Part shown: one piece after another, positions 28,268 to 37,400 of the stretch | Position numbering within the stretch: position 1 is the first letter of the stretch | Layout: every line of letters starts with the position of its first letter | Assembly (NCBI GenBank): GCA_965240325.2 | Contig: OZ251224.1 | Coordinates: 1,860,001-1,924,000 of the forward strand | Direction: 5' to 3' | From: Rebecca billardiae RCC1528 | Lineage: Eukaryota > Haptophyta | DNA: 64,000 bases | The notes under the pieces: model-generated | Told to the model about the DNA's origin: nothing | Databases searched by the model: none | What the model saw: only the letters and a program-made list of their open reading frames with translations | Made by a program: the position numbers and the translations under genes

Positions 28268-28650
28268 CGAGCGGGTGGCTTATGGTAGGCTTCTGGTAAG
28301 AGCTTCTCCATGAGGCCGTTCGTGCACGTCATGCGGTTGCGGCTGCTTGATCGCCGCCACGTGCCGCTGGATCTCCGCCAGATCGGCGCAGTACTTCGTG
28401 ACGCCGACGATGGTATCTGGCGCTGGCTCGGGCGGTTCGGTGGAGGCCCACTGAGCTGATCCTCGTCGCTGGTTCCTCAACTTGGGAGCGGATGGTCGTA
28501 GAAAAGCGTCATCAACAAATAGGTGGGAATCGCAATGACATCCCTATGAGGAGCGCTCAAAAAGGTAACGACATGCCTTCTCGATTCCCGAGGCGTGCCT
28601 AATCAAAAAACGTTTCGGGCCCCGTTCTTCGTATTTCTTTCTACTCTGGT
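28268..28650 (-). repeat. Imperfect repeat unit, left copy, with a broken reading frame
   Basis: Shares long strings with 29327-29911. On the minus strand both copies encode YCADLAEIQRHVAAIKQPQP and TCTNGLMEKL.P.AYHKPPAR. This copy lacks part of the upstream coding-like stretch seen in the other, consistent with an internal deletion. Confidence 0.75.
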
Positions 28651-29326
28651 ATTACTTTGCTCAGCAGTCAGCACAACGTGACACCAATCAAGGGCCCTTG
28701 CACCAATTAAAGGCCAACGCTTGCCCGTTGCATACCAGTCGTTTAAACTGCGGGGGCCTGGCGGCCTTGTCCCGGTGGGGCTGGTCGAACACAGCGCGTC
28801 TAGGACGCAACGGAGAAGCTGGTTAGGGCCGGCAGACCCGACGACGATGGGACGAGTTGGCTGTTGAGCGCTGACTATAAATATAATGGTATCATCCGGT
28901 GGCGCGCCGCAGGCGCGCGCGCGCGGCGCCGCAGCACGGTACCGCACCGCCACCGCGGTCGCAGCCCACCGAGGCGCACGGCGAGGCGCGCGTCGATGCA
29001 GTCGTCGCTGCGCACGGCCGCTCGGGCACGACGGCGCGGCAACGGCACGCACCGCGGATGGCCCACCGGTCTCGGGTCTGCAGGCGGGTGCGGGTCGAGC
29101 GGCGCAGGGCACAACCGACTGCATGGCGTAGGCTTGCAGCCGTCGCTGAGCACGGCCCGTCGGGCACGACGTGGTACGAGCGGCTCGCGTCGGTGTGCAT
29201 GTTGTGTTGTGCAGCTCGCGCCGGCGGGCACGCACCTCCGCAATGGCGCCGCGAGCCGCGCGCGGCCCGGGTGACGGCTCGAAGGCCGCCGCCCGTTGGT
29301 GACGAGCCAGCGCGAGTAGGAGTCAG

Positions 29327-29911
29327 GCAAGTCGGCGAGCGGGTGGCTTATGGTAGGCTTGTGGTACGAGCTTCTCCATGAGGCCGTTCGTGCACGTCAT
29401 CTGATGCGGCTGCGGCTGCTTGATCGCCGCCACGTGCCGCTGGATCTCCGCCAGATCGGCGCAGTACCTCGCGACGCCGACGATGGCATCTGTGGCGCTG
29501 GGTTCGGCGGAGGCCCGCGGAGCTGATCCTCGTCGCACACGGCGTACGCCTGTGTGCGAGTGCGAGCGCGAGTGCCGGAAGCGTCGTCGAGCCACGCCGG
29601 CTGAGCGCCGTTCTGCGTGTCGCGCGTGGCCGTCACCTCCTGCAGCAGCGCGCTGAGCTCGTTCGTCATACTCAATCGTGTGTGCCGAGCGCACGCGGCG
29701 CGGTGGCGAAAGCAATCGTCGCGGTTCCTCAACTTGGGAGCGGATGGTCAAGGGAGGTGGATGGTCGTAGAAAAGCGTCAACAAATAGGTGGGAGTCGCA
29801 ACGACATCCCTATGGCGCGCGCTCAAAAAGGTAACGACATGCGTTCTCGATTCCCGAGGCGCGCCTAATCAAAAAACGTTTGAGGCCCCATTCTTCGTAT
29901 TCCTACTCCGG
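29327..29911 (-). pseudogene. Imperfect repeat unit, right copy, with fragments of an unrecognised protein
   Basis: The minus strand carries MTNELSALLQEVTATRDTQN continuing through TQAYAVCDEDQL (from about 29670), then in another frame YCADLAEIQRHVAAIKQPQP and TCTNGLMEKLVPQAYHKPPA. The peptide conservation between copies suggests a former gene, possibly an element-encoded protein. Frames are broken in both copies. Confidence 0.4.
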
Positions 29912-31348
29912 TATGGCGGGCCGTAGGTCCGCCCCTTGTAGTGCCCGGGAAAAAGATAAGAAAAAGAAAAGGAAAAAAGAAAATCGCCTCGCAAAGAAAA
30001 GAAAATCGCCTCGCTCACTGCCGGGTCGCTTCGCTCACTACCGGGCGCCCTCGCAGCTCCCACTGGGGACGCTCGGCCGAAAGAGAGTCCTGGATGGCGC
30101 GGAGCGCGTGGGCCGCGCGCGCCGAATCCAACGCCGGCGCGGACATCGCGCGGGGATTCCCGAGACGTGTTTTCGCCCGATTCGCGTTTGCTGCCCTCGT
30201 CGTCTCGCGTGCAGGTCGAACGGGGGCCAAAGTCGACGCGTTTGGAGGCACGCTCGGCGCGTCGACACGATCGTGCGACCTGGGGCGGTCCTCGCCCGAC
30301 TTGCACGTCGAGCGCTCGCACGAGCCATAGTATTAAGCGCTGCGCACGACAACCACCTCGCGCGATCCACCGTCGCGCGTCGAGCTCGGTGCGGAAAGGC
30401 CCTCATCACGAGGTGTCTCGCGGGCGGGAAGCGCCATCGCACGCGACGCAAGATTTGGCGCGGCCTTCTGAACTCGATCGCCGGAATCCGCGCACCGGAC
30501 TCAGTCATTGCTCGCGGTCCGGTCCCTCAGCCGAGCCCACGTCCGGCCTGCATGGCGCATGGCGTCGACGGTGACCAATGCGACGGAAGCGCAGCGCTAA
30601 CGGCGTACGACGCGCAGCGGACGCACCTCCCGGGTCTGTCGCCGTGGCAGCAACCGCCTCTTCGCGAGTTGGCGACCCTCGCCGCAGCGCGACACAGACA
30701 AGCCCGTGATGCCATCCGCAGAGAGATGAATCGTCGAGCATGCAACATCGCCGCGTCATCCTCGTCCATGGCGCAGGCGCTGCGGGACGAGGCGGAAGTC
30801 GTCACGCCGGTGACTGATGCGCTGCGATTCGTGTGCCCGCGTGAGCAGCGCTTGCCTACTCTCAATCGCGAGTGGCACACGCTGTCGCTGCGCGCGCGCG
30901 CGCGCACGACCGCGTGAACGTCAACGCGCTCGTGCTCAGCGTGGCGGCCGTGTACGACGTCAACGCGACCTGCGCCGAGCCCATCGTGCCTGGAGCGGAC
31001 ATCGGCAAGCATCCTCGCGACGACCGCTCTCGGCTGGCGGCAGGAGGACATGCACATGATCTACTCTGGCGGCTTCGGCGGCGGCGAGGCGCTCGATTAC
31101 GCCATCGCGGTCGACATGCGGCACATACAGCGCGTACCCGCGCTCGCGCGGAGCAACGGGCTACCCGTCCCGCCCCGCGTGCTGACATTCCCTCGTGGGT
31201 GTGGGCGGCCTCGCGTTGCTGGTCCTTGCACTCGACTGTCCGTCACCCACGGCCACAAGCGAATGTGGAAAGACGCGAACCCTCAGAGGATACATTGCGA
31301 CAGCACTGGCACGGCCCGCCGACCCCCCCGCCCGCCAGGGCAGAGTTT
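29912..31348 (+). repeat. 1,437-bp direct repeat, copy 2
   Basis: Copy of 26051-27487. The flanks differ: this copy lacks the TACAGTTTAC/GTAAACTGTA ends and family C tail found at copy 1. It ends about 90 bp before the acyltransferase region. Confidence 0.9.
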
Positions 31349-31353
31349 TGTTT

Positions 31354-31403
31354 AAAGCTGTGTTCACCAGAATAATTAAAGCTGTGTTCATCACCAGAAT
31401 AAA
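31354..31403 (+). repeat. Short tandem repeat
   Basis: AAAGCTGTGTTCACCAGAATAA is followed by AAAGCTGTGTTCATCACCAG, two imperfect copies of about 24 nt just upstream of the acyltransferase gene. They could lie in its promoter. Confidence 0.7.
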
Positions 31404-31549
31404 GACGGGAGATTAGCAGATGCACCTGATTAATAGTGTTGAGGGGGCGAGGGGCGGCTCGCTCGGCACCCGCTCTGGAGCGTAGCGACGTAGCTAGCTC
31501 GCCGCGCGAGGCTTTCGGGCGTGTCCGTGTGGTCGAAAGCTGCGCGGCC

Positions 31550-33133
31550 ATGCGCGGCGCGAGCACACAGCCCTCTGGGAGCGCACGCGCGGCGGGTGCA
31601 CAGCTATCCAAAGGCCGCATCCGCACGGCATCATTTGAGGGGGTGCGTGGTTTCGCCGCGCTGCAGGTGAGTTGCGGCCACCTGTTTTCGATCTACGTGC
31701 GCCGGGCGACCATCGATTTGGGCGGTGGAAATGCCGTGATCGTCTTCCTCGTGATGTCGGGCCTCGTGATGGTCCTCGCCAACCACGGGCGCAATGAGGA
31801 GGCGCGCACGCGCCCGCTTGCCTTCGCGCGCACCTTCTGGGCCAAGCGGCTCGCCCGGCTGGGCCCTGTGAACTGGTTTGCGCTGGCGCTCAGCACACCG
31901 CTGTTTTCCTACATGATCGCCACCGTGCCCGGCACTGACCCGACCGGGCGGCTGGTGCCACTCAGCGTGGCGCTCACGGCAGTCTTTTCCGCTGCGTGGA
32001 TTCCCCGAGGCCCCGACATGCCGCTGTGGAACCTCACGCCAATGGTGGTGTTCTACTTCATCTTTCCCGCCGTGCTACCACACGTGTGCGGGCGCCGCCC
32101 CGCGGCTCAATTCCTGCGCGTGTGCATCGCATGCTGGCTCGCGTACGTCGTGCTGTGGCTCGTGAGCGCCGCCCTCGCGCCGCCCGACTTCCTCATGGGC
32201 GCCCAGCCGATGATGCAGCCCACCTACTGGGCGACGATGCGCGCGCACCAGCCGTCTCTGTACCGCTTCATGTGTGGGTACATCTACGCGCACCGATCGC
32301 CGGCCAACAAGCTCCCACTCTTCGTGCTGGGCGCGGTGGCGGGCAACCAGCTGGCCGGACAGCTCGAACGGCACGAGGGCACACAGGCGCACGCGCACGC
32401 GCCCACCCGCGGGTTGCCATGGGCTTGGGTCGCGAATGGCTGCACTGCGCTGTACTGCGGCTACGCGGCATTGCAGGCGATGTCACCGACCCTACTACTA
32501 CTGCTTCCACATCCCTGGCCGCACGAGGCCTTGCTCTGGCTGAACTGCTCGCTCCGCTGTGGCGGCGACCTGCTGATCGCGCCGTGTGCCACGCTCTGGT
32601 TGTACGCGCTCACGCAGGCGCCCGGCTGCGCCTCTGAGCGCCTTCTGCTCTCGCAGCCGCTCCTGCGCCGCGTTGGCTCCATCAGCTTCGCGTGGTACTG
32701 CTTGCACGCGCCGACGTTTGAGTACTATGCATGGCTGCGCTTCGCAGGCCGCGACTTCTGGGCGCACTTTGTCGACGGAGCAGAGCCGATGCTCACCTAC
32801 TGGGACGTGCTTCCGGCGCTCGCGTGCGTGGCGCTCGTGAGCTATGGCACGCACCATCTTGTCGAAGAGCCGGGAGGCAGAGCGCTGCTCAAGTGGCTGA
32901 CGCGCCCACGAGCGGCATCTTCTACTGCTAACCGGCAAGCGTCTTCTGCCGCCCCTCCAGCGGCAGCCTCGCCGGCTCCGGAGCAGGCGTTGGTCGACGA
33001 CGCGCTCCCATCTGATGAAGACGACGACGGGCAAAGCCTCGATGGCCCGGCGGCGGCCACTCGTCACCACACGCTGCGGAGTGCGCATCACCGCGAAGTC
33101 GAAGTGAATCAAGTAGGCGCGCAGATGCTTTGA
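31550..33133 (+). CDS. Membrane acyltransferase family 3 (OafA/YrhL-like)
   Basis: The 527-residue polytopic membrane protein starts at ATG 31550; the frame extends upstream to a non-ATG codon at 31436 but has no better start. After about 25 residues comes FEGVRGFAALQVSCGHLFSI, the family signature 'DGLRG.AA..V...H' with the catalytic-type His. Further transmembrane segments include NAVIVFLVMSGLVMVLANHG, WNLTPMVVFYFIFPAVLPHV, LRVCIACWLAYVVLWLVSAA and LPALACVALVSYGTHHLVEE, the last matching the typical C-terminal helix ending 'Y...E.P'. A hydrophilic C-terminal tail of about 90 residues is low-complexity. These enzymes transfer acyl groups (often acetyl) to sugars or lipids. A surface-glycan role is inference, supported only by other glycan genes in the window. 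Confidence 0.8.
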   Translation: MRGASTQPSGSARAAGAQLSKGRIRTASFEGVRGFAALQVSCGHLFSIYVRRATIDLGGGNAVIVFLVMSGLVMVLANHGRNEEARTRPLAFARTFWAKRLARLGPVNWFALALSTPLFSYMIATVPGTDPTGRLVPLSVALTAVFSAAWIPRGPDMPLWNLTPMVVFYFIFPAVLPHVCGRRPAAQFLRVCIACWLAYVVLWLVSAALAPPDFLMGAQPMMQPTYWATMRAHQPSLYRFMCGYIYAHRSPANKLPLFVLGAVAGNQLAGQLERHEGTQAHAHAPTRGLPWAWVANGCTALYCGYAALQAMSPTLLLLLPHPWPHEALLWLNCSLRCGGDLLIAPCATLWLYALTQAPGCASERLLLSQPLLRRVGSISFAWYCLHAPTFEYYAWLRFAGRDFWAHFVDGAEPMLTYWDVLPALACVALVSYGTHHLVEEPGGRALLKWLTRPRAASSTANRQASSAAPPAAASPAPEQALVDDALPSDEDDDGQSLDGPAAATRHHTLRSAHHREVEVNQVGAQML

Positions 33134-33905
33134 CTGCTACGCTAATAAGCGCTACTCGTCACTACGCGCTGTACTGACGACTGATTATTCGATCTGCATG
33201 ACACGACGTTATTCATTGATGACGCTACTCGCCGTAGCCGTACTCCGTAGCGCACTCGCACTCGCAGGCTAGCAGTCACCGCGCGCAGACTCACTGCTCA
33301 GCCCGCAGCGCAGACCGAGCAGCACGGTCACCCATCTACGGCCCTGCTGCTGAACTCTGCTCAAGGGCCCGGAGCCCTGGGAGTCTCAGAGTCACCCATC
33401 AACGTATACCTACTTATCATACCTGTCAAGTATCAGCAGGCACTAGGCAGCCGCCATCGTGCGACGCCACGAATGCCCACGGCCCATTAGCGGGCATCAC
33501 GTCACACAGTATGCATGCGAATTTGTTTGTGCGACGCCGACGGTCACCGCGACGGGATCGCGGTCCCCGGCCAGCGGCCGCTCTGACGCGCTCTTGGCGA
33601 ACGCGTGGGCCTTCCCGTCGCCAAGAGCCCATCCTAAGCTACTCGTCGACGATGCCGCCCTGCGTGGCGCCGCGCTGCATGTCGCATCACAAGTTTGAGA
33701 TTTGACCAATAAAACGACGCCGACGGAGGGCGCGCACGTCTGCAAAGCCCACGGACTGCCGCGGCGCGCGTGCTCGAGCAGACGGCCAGGCGTCGCGACG
33801 AGCACGTCAAGCGGGCCTGCGAGGAGCTTGGACTGCTTCCCGAGTGGCACGCCGCCCGACACGCACCCCGCGAGCGCAGCTCGTTCGAACTGGAGAACGG
33901 CGGTC

Positions 33906-34130
33906 ATGGTTTCGTAACGCCATTCGTTACATTCAATCCACGTCCAGCTCACGCCCACAGTGTAAGATTCCAGACCACGCTTTACATAGTAGGGAATCTT
34001 GCGGACGCGACCTTTAATGAAACTCGGTCTCCACCAGCCCTGAAAATCGGCCACCCATCCCTTTTTTCCCCAAAGATCTTAATTTTTGAAACGACTCAAA
34101 CGTGATTCAAAGTGCCCGCTGCGCGGGCTC
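33906..34130 (+). repeat. Dispersed repeat family B, copy 3
   Basis: Shares CACGCTTTAC, GCGACCTTT, GAAACTCGGTCTCCACCAGC, the CCCTTTTTT run and GCGCGGGCTCCAC with copy 1. Confidence 0.65.
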
Positions 34131-34136
34131 CACACA

Positions 34137-34210
34137 TACAGTTTACTAAGAATAAGAGACGCACACAGCTCAGGCAGGCGAGATTGACGCCCGCCAACTG
34201 TCACCGCCCA
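34137..34210 (-). repeat. Dispersed repeat family C, copy 4 (inverted)
   Basis: Begins TACAGTTTACTA and continues AGAATAAGAGACGCACACAG, reverse complement of the other copies. The extension into GACGCCCGCCAACTGTCACC matches the region left of copy 2 at 23088-23110. Confidence 0.75.
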
Positions 34211-34495
34211 TGAAGCCGTCGCCGATGGTAGCGCCGCCGGAAAAAATCGTTCAGCCGTCCGCCTGCGAGGCCTGGACGAGGGCTGCGGCCGCCTCGCGGC
34301 GCGCCAGCGCCCGTCGTCCTCGCCCCACCGTCGTCCACAAAACGTCGTCGTCCGAACTCGCCGACTGGGCGCCGATGCGACAGCGCGCCGACAGGATGAG
34401 GATGTAGTAGGGAATGTAGAGCCCCACTGTCGGTTGGGGAAGGCGTGTATCAAGCGGCATGACTGGGGTAGCTTATCACACAGAAGGCCTGGCCC

Positions 34496-37400
34496 TCAGG
34501 TGATATGTGCCCCAGTGTGGCGTGTCGGCCTCAAAGCCGGCGGCAGGGTTCTGTTGCCCGGAGCAGGGTTTGCTGGCGCATCAGCTGCGTGGGCCGGGGC
34601 GTCCGGCTGTTTGCGTTTGCGGGCCGGGGTCGGCACTGATGCCACCCCGCCGCGCATGCTGGCCTGCATGTATGGCTGTTGCCCAAGGTCAGCCCCGGCG
34701 GGCTTCTCCCGGGCAGGCTGTGTCGGCGCGCCGGGTGCGCGCGAAGCGTCATTTTGCTGGTGTGGAGCTGCAGTCATGCCTGAGCCGCGCGTGCGGCGCT
34801 GGCACAGCCTGGCAGACTTGCGTAGTGGCGGGGCCTCAGGCACCGCAGGCGTCGGGGCTCTGGGCTGGTCAGGAGCGGGGGCGCCAGGCCAGAGAGGCTG
34901 CTGCAGGGTATCGGAATCCGGGCGGCTCCTTTTGGCCGGCGGGCCACGCCCCACCGCGGGGGGGTCGCCACGCGGCGCGACGGGTGGTGCTTGAGCGCCG
35001 GCGCTACTGCTGGCACCTCCCTGGCTACACCCCGGGGTGTGTCCAAGCGGGGGGGCGAGTGCCACCGGTGACTGGGGGCTGCCTGTGCAGGCCCTGTGCA
35101 TAGGGCGCTTGCCGGTGCCTGCAGCGGGGCTGGGCGGAGGCAGTGCAGAGCTGTCCGGCAACCGCCGCGGCCCATCACCAGCACCTGTGCCATGGTCCTC
35201 AGGGCAGTCGTCTGGCCGGTCCCTGGGCTGTTTGCCGCGCCGATTGCTTGTGGGGCAGCGCTCCCTGTCCTCGAGACCCGGTCGGCTCGGCAGCGGCAGC
35301 ACAGGCTCGTAGTGCCCGGTGCCATCAAAGTACACTGCTGCAAGAGTTGGGTCGCGCGCAAGGAGGCGTTCGCGTACCGACTGTTGCTGGCGCGGGTCCG
35401 CTGGAGCACCTGCAGGGCCCCCTTGCGGGTGTTGCCAGCGTTGGGGGTCCGTATACACTGGGTTGTTCATGTTGGACCACCGCGGCACGTGCCTATACAG
35501 CGTGCACGCCACCAGGTGCCCGACTGCATCCGAGCTCTCGGGCCTGCCTGCTGTCCCACCGGCAGGGGCAGTCTGGCTGGCGCGCGGCTGGAACACTGCG
35601 ATGTCACGCCCCATGACGGCCGCAACCGCAGGTATCATGACAGTGGGCCAGTACCTCGACGCCCCACCGGCGGCGAGCCTGCCATCGGCCCCGTAGCTCG
35701 CTGCAGCCCTGAGCGGCTCGGCGAACTCGTGCAGGGTTGGCTGGGCACCCTGCCCATGGTATGTGGCCCTATAGCTGTCAGACATGCTGATGGCCTCCAG
35801 TCCATCCGCGTCCACGAGCCCCAATTGAAGCCGGTGTGTCCGTGAGAGGTGTGCTGTGCCGAGCACCCAGTCCACAGCAGCTGCCCTGAGGAAGCGGACT
35901 GCCTGGTAGGCTGCGGTGCAGGGGCCCACTGCTGCGGCACGTTCCTCAACATAGCCCATGGCTGCCAGCAGGAGGCAGTCCCCATGCATGCAAGTAGGGT
36001 ACACAGCATGCCCCACTGCTGCCAGCAGCGCAGAGGCCGCCCCGCGCCACTGTGGCTGGACAGCAACGTAGGCAGGCATAGGTGGCAGCTGCACAGCGGG
36101 CCGCCGGCGTGCAGGGTGTTGAGAGTGGCCGGCAGCCACATCGTCGATTGGGGGGCCCGCAGTGCGAGGGGTGGAGCCTGCCGCTGCTGCCAACCGCCGC
36201 TGCTGGGCAGGGGGCCCACTCTCACCGCTATCATCCTGGTGTGCCAGGGCGTCTGCATCGGGCGAGCGGGGCCGCCGCCTGCTGCCACGCTGTGCGCCGT
36301 GCATCGCCGCGCCAGCCAGGCCAGCGTGCGCTGCCGCTGGCGGCTCAGCTGCGGCGCCCTCCGGCACCGGGCCCAGCAGCTGTGCAGGCAGGGGGTGGCT
36401 CGCCTCTGCTGGAGCAAGGCCAGGCCCCAACGCAGCGGGCGCCTGCACATCGCTGGCGGGGGCATCTGCAGCCGGCGGGGCAGCTGCTGCCGGCTGCTGT
36501 TGCAGCAGCTCATCGGGGGCTGGCGAGTGATCAGCAGGTGGGCCTGGCTCTGCCACCTCAGCAGCAGGGGCAGGCTCCGCCTGGCTGGCAGCCGCCCGGC
36601 CTTGCTTATGGAGGAGGGCCCAGTACTTATCCAAGTCGTACGCCTTGGCATACGCCGAGCTGAGGCTCAGCGCCCTGCGCTCGTCGTGGATTTTGCTGGC
36701 GGCTAGGGCCAAGGGCTTGTGGATCATCCCCGCGGCGTACGGCACCGGCTGGCCGCCAGGCGGCTGGTGGGCAGCCAGTGCTTGCTTCACAGCTGTGACA
36801 GTGGCCTCGGTCACCTTGCCAGCATAGTAGAAGGGGTGAAGCGTCGCCTGGACCGCGAGTCGGGTGGCTTCGGGCTGTGGGATGGCGCCATTCGAGGCCT
36901 TACGTATCGCAGCTCCCACCCTGTCCTCAGCGTTCCGCTGCGCGTGTGCGTGCGGGCACTGATGGAAGACGTGGTGCACGCTATCCGGCCCTGGGTTCGG
37001 GTCCCCCGCCTTCAGGCAGAATAGGCACTCTGTGCCCAGGGCATAGGTCGCCCGCGAGCTGGTGCACCGTCGCCGGACACCAGCCAGGGCCGGTGTGGCT
37101 GCCACAGCATCCGCATTGTAAACCAGTGCACCGACCGCGCAGCGCAGCACAAACTTACTGATGCGCTCGCGGCACCACTGGTTCTGAAGCGAGTGTGTGG
37201 ACTCGCGGACATCGCATGGGAGCGGGGTACCGCCCTGGTGGTCGGGTTCCTGGTCACTGTCGGGTCCAGCCAGTTTGAGCCTGTACTTCGCTGCTGCAGC
37301 AGGCGTGGCAGCATGTGCCTCCAGCGCAGCCCTGCACGCCCTGTCCATGACGCGGGTGCGGACCTGGTTTGGGCAGGACGGTAGCAACGTGGCAGAGCCG

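Larger units (their letters stand above)
27488..29911. other. Repeat-filled spacer between the two 1,437-bp copies
   Basis: No intact gene. Two imperfect copies of a roughly 400-580 bp unit (28268-28650 and 29327-29911) lie here. The motif CCCCTCATTGGGAACG occurs at about 27617 and 27811. Confidence 0.55.
33134..34495. other. Intergenic region with repeat families B and C
   Basis: No gene recognised. Family B copy 3 (33906-34130) directly abuts family C copy 4 (34137-34210). The stretch 34211-34495 probably includes the 3' untranslated part of the retrotransposon on the minus strand, but no poly-T tract marks its end. Confidence 0.5.

Noticed and set aside
31436-31549. Longer start for the acyltransferase at 31436
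   Set aside because: The codon there is GTG, not ATG, and the added residues are Arg/Ser-rich without any feature; ATG 31550 is preferred.
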